The notes under the pieces were generated by a model. The model had not been told where the DNA came from. It ran no database searches and worked only from the letters and a program-made list of their open reading frames with translations. From a bacterium (GTDB lineage: Bacteria > Cyanobacteriota > Vampirovibrionia > Gastranaerophilales > Gastranaerophilaceae), in the NCBI GenBank assembly GCA_024408855.1, contig JAKSUQ010000010.1, positions 1 through 63,719 on the forward strand: a stretch of DNA of 63,719 nt, written 5' to 3'. Positions 1-7,909 of the stretch are shown here, in pieces; position 1 is the first letter of the stretch; every line of letters begins with the position of its first letter. A program made the position numbers and the translations under genes.

Positions 1-1
1 G

Positions 2-688
2 GCGATGGAATCAATAACAACTTATGCCGAAAGAATGGCAAAAGGTTGGCTGGATTCGATTTCCGGAACAGTTCCGCCTGAACCGGATAAAAATCCACCG
101 GCAGAGGGTGCAACTCCACCGGCAGTTGACGAAAACCCACCGACAGTTGACGATAATCCACCTAAAGACACGCCGGTGTCGTGTAATATTCCTGGAGCAT
201 TAACTTCGTCAGAAATGAATAGATTAAATACTAAATTTGCTTACCCTTTCCCTCCTAATGGTGGCAGAATAAAACTCGACGAAAATGGGTATATTACTGC
301 AGAATTTGACGAAAACGGAAACAGGACACGTGTAATTCAACGAAATTCGGACGGTAGTGTAGATTTCTACAGGGATTTTGAATATGCCGAAGAAGGAAAA
401 GAGACACGTGAAATAGTTCGAAACGGTGACGGCACGGTATGGCGCTACTATGATCTTGAATACGACGCAAACGGAAAGATGACACGTGAAATAGAGCGAA
501 ATGCTGACGGCACGCTATGGGCTTACTATGATTTTGAATACGACGGAAACGGAAAAATGACACGTGAAATAGTTCGATACGCTGACGGCACGGTATATAG
601 CTACTATGATTATGAATACAACGCAGACGGAACCCTGGCAGATTTAATACACCGAAATCCGGACGGTTCAGAATACACAGAAGAATAA
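2..688 (+). CDS. Tandem YD-like repeat protein, possibly 5'-truncated by the window edge
   Basis: The function is not recognised. The frame is open to the window edge and the first ATG is at base 5, so the true start may lie outside. From that ATG it encodes 227 residues. Residues 23-54 are a proline-rich stretch of short repeats ending in NPP or TPP. From about residue 107 there are about four tandem copies of a 26-residue unit with a core like DGTxxxYYDxEYDxNGKMTRE, encoded by roughly 78-bp DNA repeats. The unit resembles the YD repeats of RHS and wall-associated proteins (inference from pattern). No signal peptide is visible in the part seen. By eye the GC content is clearly higher than in neighbouring genes, which suggests acquisition or unusual codon use. 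It could be the repeat tail of a longer surface or toxin-like protein. Confidence 0.6.
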   Translation, partial: AMESITTYAERMAKGWLDSISGTVPPEPDKNPPAEGATPPAVDENPPTVDDNPPKDTPVSCNIPGALTSSEMNRLNTKFAYPFPPNGGRIKLDENGYITAEFDENGNRTRVIQRNSDGSVDFYRDFEYAEEGKETREIVRNGDGTVWRYYDLEYDANGKMTREIERNADGTLWAYYDFEYDGNGKMTREIVRYADGTVYSYYDYEYNADGTLADLIHRNPDGSEYTEE

Positions 689-700
689 AACATATCATAG

Positions 701-762
701 AACAGGTGCAATTTCATTGTTCTCCCGAATAAATTCAGGAAAATATACCTGTTATCCTGAAT
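701..762 (+). other. Two interleaved perfect inverted repeats (pseudoknot or switch-like RNA)
   Basis: Arm a, AACAGGT (701-707), is complementary to ACCTGTT (747-753). Arm b, ATTCAGGA (733-740), is complementary to TCCTGAAT (755-762). Arm b lies inside the a pair and its partner lies outside, so the two helices either form an H-type pseudoknot or exclude each other. The element follows the repeat gene by 13 bases, in the roughly 320-base stretch up to the next gene. That stretch otherwise shows only the terminator at its end. Confidence 0.4.
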
Positions 763-977
763 AGCCGTGTAATATGGGAAATGGTTTTATCGTCAAGACA
801 TAAAATTAAGGCGTATTTCAGGATCTTATCAACTTGTAGTTTTGCTTGATTATGGGTAAGATTCCGAACAATTTGAAAATTAAGTATTCACAGATGTTCA
901 TACTGATTTTCTAAATTTTCGGAATGACAGTTGTTTCTTATATTTTTATTATTTAAAAATTATCATGAACAACATTT

Positions 978-1003
978 GGTGCAATTCAATGCACCTGTTT
1001 TTT
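978..1003 (+). terminator. Rho-independent terminator
   Basis: GGTGCA (978-983), a 6-base loop and TGCACC (990-995) are followed by TGTTTTTT. The T-tract lies on the plus-strand side, so it ends transcripts coming from the repeat gene. It sits just beyond the stop of the leftward LuxR-type gene. Confidence 0.65.
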
Positions 1004-1012
1004 AGTTAATAT

Positions 1013-1327
1013 TTAAAATTCTTCATTTTCATCACGTTTTTTTGAAAATTCAATCGCTTCGGACAGGTTAACTAAACCGTAGTAAACAGCTTTTATTGAT
1101 GTTTGTAATCTGTTTAGCGTTCCCATTTTTTCGTAGATTGACTCTAAGTGTGCTTTTGAAGTATGAAACGATACACACAATTCGTCTGCAATTTCTTTGT
1201 TAGAAAAACCACGAACTAATAATCGTAATACATTCATTTCTTGTTTGGTAAGGTTAAAGTTTTTTGTATCAAAATCTTTTTCCATTACGTTTTTTTTAAC
1301 TTGAAAAATTTCTTTGTTTTCAGTCAT
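1013..1327 (-). CDS. Single-domain LuxR/GerE-type HTH regulator
   Basis: A small DNA-binding protein of 104 residues made almost entirely of a C-terminal GerE/LuxR helix-turn-helix. The segment LTKQEMNVLRLLVRGFSNKE followed by IADELCVSFHTSKAHLESIY matches the family pattern, in which a conserved Glu and 'G.s.keIA..L..s..TVk.H' precede the recognition helix. The common Val before the Lys is replaced (HTSKAH). No receiver or autoinducer domain is present, so it either responds to a partner or acts as a simple repressor or activator. An ATG five codons upstream (1342) is possible. The start at 1327 is preferred because GGAG sits 9 bases before it, whereas the upstream ATG lies on that GGAG. The target is unknown. 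Confidence 0.75.
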   Translation of the reverse strand: MTENKEIFQVKKNVMEKDFDTKNFNLTKQEMNVLRLLVRGFSNKEIADELCVSFHTSKAHLESIYEKMGTLNRLQTSIKAVYYGLVNLSEAIEFSKKRDENEEF

Positions 1328-1777
1328 TCCAACTATCTCCATACTATGTATTAATTTGTTATATTAATCATATTTCTATTTTAACTCCTATTTTAATGTT
1401 TTATGTTCACATATTTTCCAATTTCAAAACATATAATAAATTTTTGTAATATTTTTGATTATAAAATTTTCCACACCATTTAAAAATGAATAATATTAAA
1501 GGTTTTATACCTCAATACATTAAAGACAAATATCTATTGTATTTATTCATATTATTGATGTTGAAACGTAATATTTGAATAGGTAATTCGGCGGATTTGA
1601 TTATTCATCTGATAGAGAATTGTCTGAAACTTGATTTTTGGTGGTGAAGAAATAATATTCTATGCTTTTTATTTTTACTCTATATCTAATACAGAAAATG
1701 CACCAATTGCAGAATAGATTTATTTTACAAAATTTGTTAAAATTACAATATACTTTAGAGATTATTGGGAGAATAAT
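1328..1777. other. AT-rich intergenic region upstream of luxR-like gene and glgC
   Basis: About 450 bases between divergent genes, very AT-rich. It presumably holds both promoters. I could not assign convincing -35/-10 pairs. TACAAT at about 1745 could be a -10 for glgC, but it lacks a well-placed -35. A 30-codon frame (1486-1578) has no ribosome binding site. Confidence 0.4.
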
Positions 1778-3025
1778 ATGTCGATAGATGATACCTTAGT
1801 AATGATACTCGCAGGCGGGGAGGGAAGAAGACTTTTTCCGTTGACTCATGATAGAGCTAAACCTGCAGTGCCGTTTGGTGGAAGGTATAGGATTATTGAT
1901 TTTGTGCTTAACAATTTTATTAATTCCGGTTTTTTTAAAATAAAAGTTTTAACTCAATATAAGTCAGATTCTTTGAATAAGCATATATCAAAAGGATGGA
2001 GCTTATCTCCTTTCTTAAATCAGTATGTAGATCTTGTTCCTGCTCAAATGCGTACAGGCGGAAGTTGGTACAAAGGAACTGCCGATGCTGTTTATCAAAA
2101 TATCTTTCATATTCATGATGAAGACCCTGACTATGTTTGCATTTTTGGTGGTGATCATATCTATAAAATGGATGTTTATCATATGATGAAATTCCATAAA
2201 AATATGTCTGCTGATTTAACTATATCAGCAATTCCAATCCCGATTGAACAAGCTAATGAATTCGGAATAATTGAGGTTGATGAAGATTGGAGATTATCAG
2301 GATTTGTGGAAAAACCTAAAACAAGACCGAAATCTATTCCTAATAATCCTAATATGTGCATGGCTTCAATGGGAAATTATATTTTTAATAAAAAGGTACT
2401 TTTAAATGCTTTAGAAGCAGATGCTTCCAAAAATGAGTCAAATCATGATTTTGGGAAAGATATTATTCCTATGCTTTTGAATCAAGGTAAAAATATTTTT
2501 ATATATAATTTTGCAGAAAACTATTTTCCAGGAATAACTGAGCGGGAAAAGGGTTATTGGAGAGATGTTGGGAGTATTGATGCATATTGGCAGGCCAATA
2601 TGGATTTATTGGATTATGAGCCTGAACTCAATTTGTATTCAAAAGATTGGCCAATCAGAACTTTTAATTATAACTATCCACCGGCTAAATTTATTTGGCA
2701 AGAAGGGGAAAGAGTCGGAATGGCAACAAATTCTATGGTCTCTGAGGGCTGTATTGTATCCGGTGGAACTATTTCTAAATGTGTTCTTTCACCCGAGGTC
2801 AAAATTAACAGCTATGCGAAAGTTACTGATAGTATATTGATGGAAAATGTAAATGTCGGGCGTTATGCTGAAATACGAAAATCAATTATTGATAAAAATG
2901 TTAATATTCCGCCGTATACAAAAATTGGATTTAATCGTGATGAAGATATAGTAAGAGGTTTTTATGTTTCTGAAAACGGCATTACAGTAGTGCCAAAAGG
3001 CGTAAATATTACTAATGCCAATTAA
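1778..3025 (+). CDS. glgC: Glucose-1-phosphate adenylyltransferase (ADP-glucose pyrophosphorylase)
   Basis: Makes ADP-glucose from glucose-1-phosphate and ATP, the committed step of bacterial glycogen synthesis, in the cytosol. At 415 residues it has the normal family length. The N-terminal nucleotidyltransferase signature AGGEGRRLFPLTHDRAKPAV lies at about residues 12-31, with the expected PFGGRYRIIDF next. FGGDHIYKMD (about 123-132), FVEKP and the sugar-phosphate region GYWRDVGSIDAYW (about 260-272) are all present. The last ~100 residues have the hexapeptide, left-handed beta-helix character of the family. The start has GGGAG eight bases upstream. A GH57-type enzyme at 24.8 kb and a phosphohexomutase at 60 kb fit the same pathway, but no other glg gene is adjacent. 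It converges with surE on a shared terminator. Confidence 0.96.
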   Translation: MSIDDTLVMILAGGEGRRLFPLTHDRAKPAVPFGGRYRIIDFVLNNFINSGFFKIKVLTQYKSDSLNKHISKGWSLSPFLNQYVDLVPAQMRTGGSWYKGTADAVYQNIFHIHDEDPDYVCIFGGDHIYKMDVYHMMKFHKNMSADLTISAIPIPIEQANEFGIIEVDEDWRLSGFVEKPKTRPKSIPNNPNMCMASMGNYIFNKKVLLNALEADASKNESNHDFGKDIIPMLLNQGKNIFIYNFAENYFPGITEREKGYWRDVGSIDAYWQANMDLLDYEPELNLYSKDWPIRTFNYNYPPAKFIWQEGERVGMATNSMVSEGCIVSGGTISKCVLSPEVKINSYAKVTDSILMENVNVGRYAEIRKSIIDKNVNIPPYTKIGFNRDEDIVRGFYVSENGITVVPKGVNITNAN

Positions 3026-3181
3026 ATGCGGATTTTAAATACATTTATTGTTATCACATTCCTGATGTTCGGGGTTTTCTATCCAAATGATAATCATATT
3101 TTGCTGTTTGAGAAAAGGATTTACTGCAATTTTATCGTATTCTCTTATTTTGTTATTCAAAGTATTAAAAAAAGTTGTTAG
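3026..3181 (+). CDS. Possible 51-residue membrane-type small ORF directly after glgC
   Basis: The ATG begins on the base after the glgC stop (TAA then ATG), so translation could be coupled. The 51-residue product starts with a hydrophobic stretch (ILNTFIVITFLMFGVFY) and has a second hydrophobic stretch near its end, like a tiny membrane protein. No independent ribosome binding site or homology is recognised. In AT-rich DNA it could be chance. Confidence 0.25.
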   Translation: MRILNTFIVITFLMFGVFYPNDNHILLFEKRIYCNFIVFSYFVIQSIKKSC

Positions 3182-3208
3182 TTTCATAACTATATAGTAA
3201 CTTTAAAC

Positions 3209-3248
3209 GAAAACGATAAATTACCGATTAGGATAATTTATCGTTTTC
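3209..3248. terminator. Perfect 15-bp stem, bidirectional terminator between glgC and surE
   Basis: GAAAACGATAAATTA (3209-3223) and its exact reverse complement (3234-3248) flank a 10-base loop, with A/T runs on both sides. It lies between the convergent glgC and surE genes and can serve both. Confidence 0.8.
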
Positions 3249-3275
3249 ATTTTTAATACTTTTGACTTACTCTTA

Positions 3276-4064
3276 TTACCAGTTACAAAAATCTTCCGAA
3301 CAAAGATTTTGTTTAAGCTCTTGCATTATGTTTAATCTGGTCATTTCATATGTAATAGGTGTTACGGAAATCATATTGTTTCGGACAGCTGCAATATCTG
3401 TTTCAGCATCTGCTGATTCGGTAATCAGTTCCCCTGCCATCCAATAATATACTTTCCCTCTTGGGTCGATTCTTTTTTCATATTCGTCTGTAAACATCCT
3501 GCTGCCTAATTCAGTTACTGCAATACCTGCAATGTCATCTCTCTCAAGTCCGGGAACATTTATGTTTAAAATTGTTTTTGGCGGAATTTTATACGTGCTA
3601 AGTTTTTCGATCATTTCTGCAATAATTTTTGCAGTTAGTTTAAAATCTTCATATTCTGATTTCATACTCGCCAAGGATGTTGCAATGCTCGGATATCCCA
3701 TCATCGCACCCTCCATCGCACAGCTGACTGTACCCGAGTATAATATATCAGCACCCAAATTTGGACCATGATTAATTCCGGATATTACTAAATCCGGCTT
3801 TTCATCTTCGGAAAGAATTGCATTGATTGCAAGTTTTACACAATCGCCCGGTGTGCCTGTTGTCATCCAGCATCGTTTAGCACCATACTTAGGGTCAACT
3901 TCTTCAACTCTAAGCGGAGTGTGTAATGTCAATGAATGACCGGCAGCACTTCTTTCTCTGTCCGGAGCAACAACATAAACATCGTGCTTTGGAGCTAATG
4001 CTTCAATAAGAGCATGGATACCGTTAGCTAAAAGTCCGTCATCATTAGAAATAAGTATTTTCAT
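3276..4064 (-). CDS. surE: 5'/3'-nucleotidase SurE
   Basis: A metal-dependent nucleoside-monophosphate phosphatase (also active on polyphosphate in known members) acting in the cytosol. The N-terminus MKILISNDDG carries the diagnostic Asp-Asp metal-binding motif. VVAPDRERSAAGHSLTLH, GTPGDCV and VISGINHGPNLGADILYSGT follow in the order usual for the family. The length of 262 residues is typical. The start is supported by GAGG about ten bases upstream. It is a lone leftward gene ending near the glgC terminator, and its upstream region backs onto the ribosomal protein promoter. Confidence 0.95.
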   Translation of the reverse strand: MKILISNDDGLLANGIHALIEALAPKHDVYVVAPDRERSAAGHSLTLHTPLRVEEVDPKYGAKRCWMTTGTPGDCVKLAINAILSEDEKPDLVISGINHGPNLGADILYSGTVSCAMEGAMMGYPSIATSLASMKSEYEDFKLTAKIIAEMIEKLSTYKIPPKTILNINVPGLERDDIAGIAVTELGSRMFTDEYEKRIDPRGKVYYWMAGELITESADAETDIAAVRNNMISVTPITYEMTRLNIMQELKQNLCSEDFCNW

Positions 4065-4206
4065 TGAATAAATTCCTCTTTAAACTAAATCACCATACAA
4101 TTATAGCAGTTTATTTTAAATTGTACAGGGAATATCAAATATTTATAACAAGGTGAGAAGATTTTGTTAATTTTTGTAAAATTTGAAACATTCTTGAAAT
4201 CGGTTG

Positions 4207-4235
4207 TTGACTCTGATTTTTGTTTGTTTTATTAT
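4207..4235 (+). promoter_or_regulatory. Sigma-70-type promoter of the ribosomal protein operon
   Basis: TTGACT (4207-4212) and TATTAT (4230-4235) are separated by 17 bases, about 110 bases upstream of rpsJ. A second, extended -10 like TGCTATAGT (4242-4250) lies just downstream, so two start points are possible. The leader is about 100 bases long. Confidence 0.6.
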
Positions 4236-4344
4236 TGTTCTTGCTATAGTCGAAAGTAATAGCGGAATTCTTTACGTCATAAGACTTTTAGTCTTTTGAT
4301 TTGAATTTCAAGGTAGTATTTACTAATATATAAAGGAATTAAAA

Positions 4345-4659
4345 ATGACAGGTACAAGACAAAGAATTAGAGTTTGTTTGAGATCATACGAACACAAATT
4401 GGTTGATGTATCGGCTGAGAAAATCGTAGAAACAGCTAAGAGAACAAACGCTAAAGTTGCAGGACCTATTCCTTTACCTACAAAAAGACGTATTTATTGT
4501 GTATTGCGTTCACCTCACGTTGATAAAAAATCTCGTGAACATTTTGAGATTAGAACTCATAAACGCATTATTGATATTTACGAACCTACTCAACAAACAA
4601 CCGAAGAGTTGAGTAGATTGGACTTACCTGCTGGTGTTGATATTGAAGTTAAATTATAA
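4345..4659 (+). CDS. rpsJ: 30S ribosomal protein S10
   Basis: First gene of the ribosomal operon. The 104-residue product has the S10 signatures [17 protein letters not shown] at the start and [20 protein letters not shown] in the middle. S10 is part of the 30S head and, in other bacteria, also the NusE antitermination factor. It has its own upstream promoter and is separated from rplC by an unusually long, hairpin-rich spacer. In many cyanobacteria rpsJ sits in the str cluster, so its place at the head of the L3-L4-L23 genes here is a bacterial-type S10 arrangement. Confidence 0.97.
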   Translation: MTGTRQRIRVCLRSYEHKLVDVSAEKIVETAKRTNAKVAGPIPLPTKRRIYCVLRSPHVDKKSREHFEIRTHKRIIDIYEPTQQTTEELSRLDLPAGVDIEVKL

Positions 4660-4696
4660 TAACTTCGTTCATATCCAAAATTGAAAATTTAATAAG

Positions 4697-4828
4697 CATT
4701 ATGCATATAATGTGAACTACAACGTCAGGTAGGACGCGGGGTAAGTAAGATTACCCAAAGGTAAAGTAAAAGGTAGCGCTCGCAAGAAGTAAGGCATAGT
4801 TATTTAAACCACTTATGGCGGTTTAAAT
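4697..4828 (+). promoter_or_regulatory. Hairpin-rich spacer between rpsJ and rplC (candidate ribosomal leader RNA)
   Basis: Four perfect inverted repeats follow one another in 132 bases. CATTAT-gcat-ATAATG is at 4697-4712, CGTC-N6-GACG at 4723-4736, GGGTAA-N6-TTACCC at 4739-4756, and ATTTAAACC-N9-GGTTTAAAT (9 bp) at 4802-4828. The last stem ends 12 bases before the rplC ribosome binding site. Between them is CTCGCAAGAAGTAAGG (4779-4794), a GCAA-tetraloop-like motif repeated in the next spacer. No T-tract follows any stem, so these are unlikely to be simple terminators. Autogenous control by L3 or L4 is an inference. Confidence 0.5.
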
Positions 4829-4851
4829 TATTAATGTCGGAAAGGAAAAAT

Positions 4852-5487
4852 ATGACAATAGGTGTAATAGGAAAGAAATTAGGAATGACCCAAATTTTCG
4901 ATAATGATGGTTTGGCTGTTCCTGTAACCGTTATCAAAGTTGATACAACTGTTGTTACTCAAGTTAAAACTGTTGATACTGACGGTTACAATGCAATCCA
5001 AGTCGGTACTATTGAAGCTAAAGAAAAACATTTAACAAAAGCTGAAATCGGACACTTTAAGAAAAATGGATTGAATAATTACAGACACTTACAAGAATTC
5101 AGAGTAGATAATCCTTCTGATTATAAAGTAGGTCAAGAAATTGACTTGTCTGTTCTTTCTGATACTGAAAAGGTAGATGTAACAGGTATGTCAATAGGTA
5201 AAGGTTTTCAGGGTACTGTAAAAAGATGGAATTTTGGACGTGGACCAATGGCTCATGGTTCAAAAAATCACAGAGAACCAGGCTCAATCGGTGCAGGTAC
5301 AACTCCTTCTCGTGTAATCAAAGGTAAGAGAATGGCAGGTAACATGGGTAACGAAAGAGTTACGATTACAAAATTGAAATTGGTTAAAATTGATTCTGAA
5401 AATGGATTAGTTTTAATTAAAGGATCTGTTCCCGGATGTGAAGGTAGATTGGTAACAATCATTCCTTCAAGAAAAAAATGGAATTGA
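4852..5487 (+). CDS. rplC: 50S ribosomal protein L3
   Basis: The 211-residue product from ATG 4852 starts MTIGVIGKKLGMTQIF, the expected L3 N-terminus. The loop GFQGTVKRWNFGRGPMAHGS and the motif GSIGAGTTPSRVIKGKRMAG, which reach the peptidyl-transferase centre in L3, are intact. An in-frame ATG six codons upstream (4834) is less likely, since AAAGGAAAA is placed for 4852. It is preceded and followed by structured spacers of nearly 200 bases, unlike the rest of the operon. Confidence 0.96.
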   Translation: MTIGVIGKKLGMTQIFDNDGLAVPVTVIKVDTTVVTQVKTVDTDGYNAIQVGTIEAKEKHLTKAEIGHFKKNGLNNYRHLQEFRVDNPSDYKVGQEIDLSVLSDTEKVDVTGMSIGKGFQGTVKRWNFGRGPMAHGSKNHREPGSIGAGTTPSRVIKGKRMAGNMGNERVTITKLKLVKIDSENGLVLIKGSVPGCEGRLVTIIPSRKKWN

Positions 5488-5506
5488 TCGAACACCCTGT
5501 GTCGTG

Positions 5507-5657
5507 TTTACGAAAGTAAATGCCAACATGATGAATAATATGATACCGCTGTTGTGAATTGAACAATGTGATATAAATGAAGCAATCAATGGTTGCAAGG
5601 CGGAAAAATAAGAGTAAAACAACCCGCTTCTGCCATATAAAACTCGCAAGAGTAAGG
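5507..5657 (+). promoter_or_regulatory. Structured spacer between rplC and rplD
   Basis: TTTAC-GAAA-GTAAA (5507-5520) and ACTC-GCAA-GAGT (5642-5653) are perfect stems capped by GNRA-type tetraloops. Weaker pairings (a GCAAT/GTTGC stem and GCGG/CCGC) lie between them. CTCGCAAGAGTAAGG at 5643-5657 repeats the motif seen at 4779-4794 upstream of rplC, with one base fewer. Two ribosomal spacers thus share a sequence and fold, suggesting a common ligand or processing site (inference). Confidence 0.45.
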
Positions 5658-5686
5658 GGTAGACGGAAAGCAAAAGGAAACTTAAA

Positions 5687-6313
5687 ATGGCAAAACAATT
5701 ATTAAATACAAATGGTGAAGCATTAGGCGAAATCACTTTGGCAAGAGAAGTTTTTGGTGTAGAACCAAATCTTCATGTAATGCATTTGGCATTAAGAAGA
5801 CAATTAAACAATGCAAGACAAGGTTCAGCTTGTGCAAAGACAAGAGCGGAAGTGTCAGGCGGCGGTAAGAAACCTTGGAAGCAAAAAGGAACAGGTCGTG
5901 CCAGAGCCGGTTCAAACCGTTCTCCTTTGTTTGCAGGTGGTGGTGTTATATTTGGACCAAAACCAAGGAGTTATGAAATCGATATGCCTCAAAAAGCAAG
6001 AAAATTGGCTCTCAAGTCTGCACTTTCTGCAAGAGAAGAACAGATTGTAGTAGTTAAAGATTTTTCTGCAATTAATGAGCCAAAGACAAAATTGATGGCT
6101 GGTATTATAAAATCACTTGAACTAACAGGCAAAATCCTTGTAGTAGCTGATACGTTAGCAGAAGAAAATAAATATTTAAGTTTGGCAGCAGGTAATATTC
6201 CGAGTGTTAAGTTGTTGTTACCTTCAAACTTGAACGTAAAAGACTTGTTGGAAGCTGATTTTGTAGTGATGACTGAAAAGGCTGTAAATGATATAACTGA
6301 GAGGTTACAATAA
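5687..6313 (+). CDS. rplD: 50S ribosomal protein L4
   Basis: The product has 208 residues. The basic loop region GSACAKTRAEVSGGGKKPWK followed by QKGTGRARAGSNRSPLFAGG is the family signature and lines the exit tunnel. In Escherichia coli L4 represses its own operon by binding the S10 leader. Here the comparable structured RNA lies inside the operon, on both sides of rplC. The stop codon overlaps the rplW start by one base (TAATG), so the two are translationally coupled. Confidence 0.96.
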   Translation: MAKQLLNTNGEALGEITLAREVFGVEPNLHVMHLALRRQLNNARQGSACAKTRAEVSGGGKKPWKQKGTGRARAGSNRSPLFAGGGVIFGPKPRSYEIDMPQKARKLALKSALSAREEQIVVVKDFSAINEPKTKLMAGIIKSLELTGKILVVADTLAEENKYLSLAAGNIPSVKLLLPSNLNVKDLLEADFVVMTEKAVNDITERLQ

Positions 6314-6621
6314 TGAGTAATACAAGAACAAACAAAGAAAAATTATATGATGTAATTAAAAAGCCGATCATTACTGAAAAATCAATGATGGCAACAACAT
6401 TAGGAAAGTATACTTTTGAAGTGAATAAAAATGCTACAAAAGTTGAAATAGCACAAGCTGTTGAATTAGCTTTCCCTGGTAGAAAAGTTAAGAAGGTTCA
6501 AACAATTTATATGCCTTCTCACGAAAAAAGAATGGGTACCAAATTCGGCAGAACGGATTCTTCTAAAAAAGCAATCGTTACTGTTGAAGGTGATCCAATT
6601 GAAGAACTTACAGCTATGTAA
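6313..6621 (+). CDS. rplW: 50S ribosomal protein L23
   Basis: The product has 102 residues. VIKKPIITEKSMM near the start, then YTFEVNKNATKVEIAQAVE and the C-terminal KKAIVTVEGD, are typical of L23, the protein at the tunnel exit where trigger factor and SRP dock. It starts on the A of the rplD stop (TAATG overlap). A small perfect hairpin follows its stop. Confidence 0.96.
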   Translation: MSNTRTNKEKLYDVIKKPIITEKSMMATTLGKYTFEVNKNATKVEIAQAVELAFPGRKVKKVQTIYMPSHEKRMGTKFGRTDSSKKAIVTVEGDPIEELTAM

Positions 6622-6626
6622 GTTAA

Positions 6627-6639
6627 TCCCTATAAGGGA
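6627..6639 (+). other. Perfect 5-bp hairpin between rplW and rplB
   Basis: TCCCT-ATA-AGGGA. It lies directly after the rplW stop in a 72-base spacer without a T-tract, and is one of the series of spacer hairpins in this operon. Confidence 0.4.
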
Positions 6640-6693
6640 CAGGTTAATACTTGAGTAGAAAAAGCTAAAAAGATAGTAATAGGAGAAAATAAA

Positions 6694-7521
6694 ATGGCAA
6701 CTCGTAAAATTAATCCGACATCTCCGGGACAAAGAGGTATGATAAAGAGTGATTATCAAGAAATCACTACTTCAACTCCTGAAAAATCTTTATTGAAGAA
6801 AATAGCAAAAACTTCCGGTAGAAATAATACCGGTCGAATAACTTGTCGTCATAAAGGTGGCGGAGTAAAACAATCTTATCGTATTATCGATTTCAAGAGA
6901 GATAAGTTTGGAATTCCTGCAACTGTTAAAACCATTGAATATGATCCGAACAGAAATGTAAGAATCTCATTGGTTTATTATGCAGATGGTGAAAAAAGAT
7001 ATATTTTGACACCGGAAGGTTTAAATGTTGGTGATGTAATCGTAAGTGGTCCGGAAGCTGCAATTCAAACGGGTAATGCGTTACCTTTGGAATTGGTTCC
7101 TTTGGGTACTATTGTTCACAACGTTGAATTAATCCCTGGCAGAGGCGGTAAAATGGTTCGTTCTGCAGGTAATTTCGCACAGGTTATGGCAAAAGAAGGT
7201 AGCTATATTACCATTAAGTTACCGTCAGGTGAAATGAGGATGGTAAGAAAAGAATGTATGGCTACCATTGGTACTCTCGGCAACTCTGATTTTAAGAACT
7301 TGAAAATTGGTAAAGCCGGAAGAAAAAGATATATGGGTGTAAGACCCACTGTTCGTGGTGTTACAATGAACCCTTGCGATCACCCACACGGTGGTGGTGA
7401 AGGTAAAACCGGACCGGGCGGACATCCAAAGACACCTTGGGGTAAACCTGCTCTTGGTTATAAGACCAGAAAACAAGGTAAAGCGTCAGATAAACTTATT
7501 GTAAGAAGACGTAAAAAATAA
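6694..7521 (+). CDS. rplB: 50S ribosomal protein L2
   Basis: The product has 275 residues, normal for L2, a core 23S rRNA-binding protein at the subunit interface. The N-terminal [12 protein letters not shown], the central [16 protein letters not shown], and the C-terminal [20 protein letters not shown], with the conserved His of the peptidyl-transferase region, are intact. GGAG precedes the ATG. Confidence 0.97.
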   Translation: MATRKINPTSPGQRGMIKSDYQEITTSTPEKSLLKKIAKTSGRNNTGRITCRHKGGGVKQSYRIIDFKRDKFGIPATVKTIEYDPNRNVRISLVYYADGEKRYILTPEGLNVGDVIVSGPEAAIQTGNALPLELVPLGTIVHNVELIPGRGGKMVRSAGNFAQVMAKEGSYITIKLPSGEMRMVRKECMATIGTLGNSDFKNLKIGKAGRKRYMGVRPTVRGVTMNPCDHPHGGGEGKTGPGGHPKTPWGKPALGYKTRKQGKASDKLIVRRRKK

Positions 7522-7578
7522 CTTATAAACTTATAGCAAAAAATAATATTTATAAACATTAATATAAAGGAGAAATTA

Positions 7579-7860
7579 ATGGCACGTTCATTAAAAAAAG
7601 GCCCATATGTAGAAGAAGCTCTTCAAAAGAAAATTAGCAAGATGAATGAAAATTCAGAAAAGAAAGTTGTTAAGACTTGGTCAAGAGCATCCATGATTGT
7701 TCCTGATATGCTTGGACATACTATTGCAGTTCACAATGGTAAAACCCATGTTCCTGTATATGTAACAGAACAAATGATTGGGCATAAGTTAGGAGAATTT
7801 GCACCTACAAGAATGTACAGAGGGCATGCAGGTTCTGACAAAACAGCAAAACGTAGTTAA
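7579..7860 (+). CDS. rpsS: 30S ribosomal protein S19
   Basis: The product has 93 residues. [14 protein letters not shown], then [20 protein letters not shown] and the C-terminal [16 protein letters not shown], are diagnostic of S19, which sits in the 30S head near the A-site finger. AAAGGAG precedes the ATG. Confidence 0.97.
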   Translation: MARSLKKGPYVEEALQKKISKMNENSEKKVVKTWSRASMIVPDMLGHTIAVHNGKTHVPVYVTEQMIGHKLGEFAPTRMYRGHAGSDKTAKRS

Positions 7861-7909
7861 TCTGTACAAAATTTGATTAGAAATAATTAAAAGTAAAAGG
7901 AAAATAAAA

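Noticed and set aside
294-698. 134-residue open frame opposite the repeat gene
   Set aside because: It mirrors the repeats on the other strand, has no ribosome binding site, and the plus-strand reading gives the coherent repeat protein.
1486-1578. 30-codon frame upstream of glgC
   Set aside because: Too short, without ribosome binding site or family match.
4660-4851. tRNA or known riboswitch in the rpsJ-rplC spacer
   Set aside because: No cloverleaf with a TTCG-type T-loop and no match to a riboswitch consensus that I know.
5467-5736. Open frames antisense to the rplC-rplD spacer
   Set aside because: They lie over the structured spacer, have no starts with ribosome binding sites, and the RNA-structure explanation fits better.
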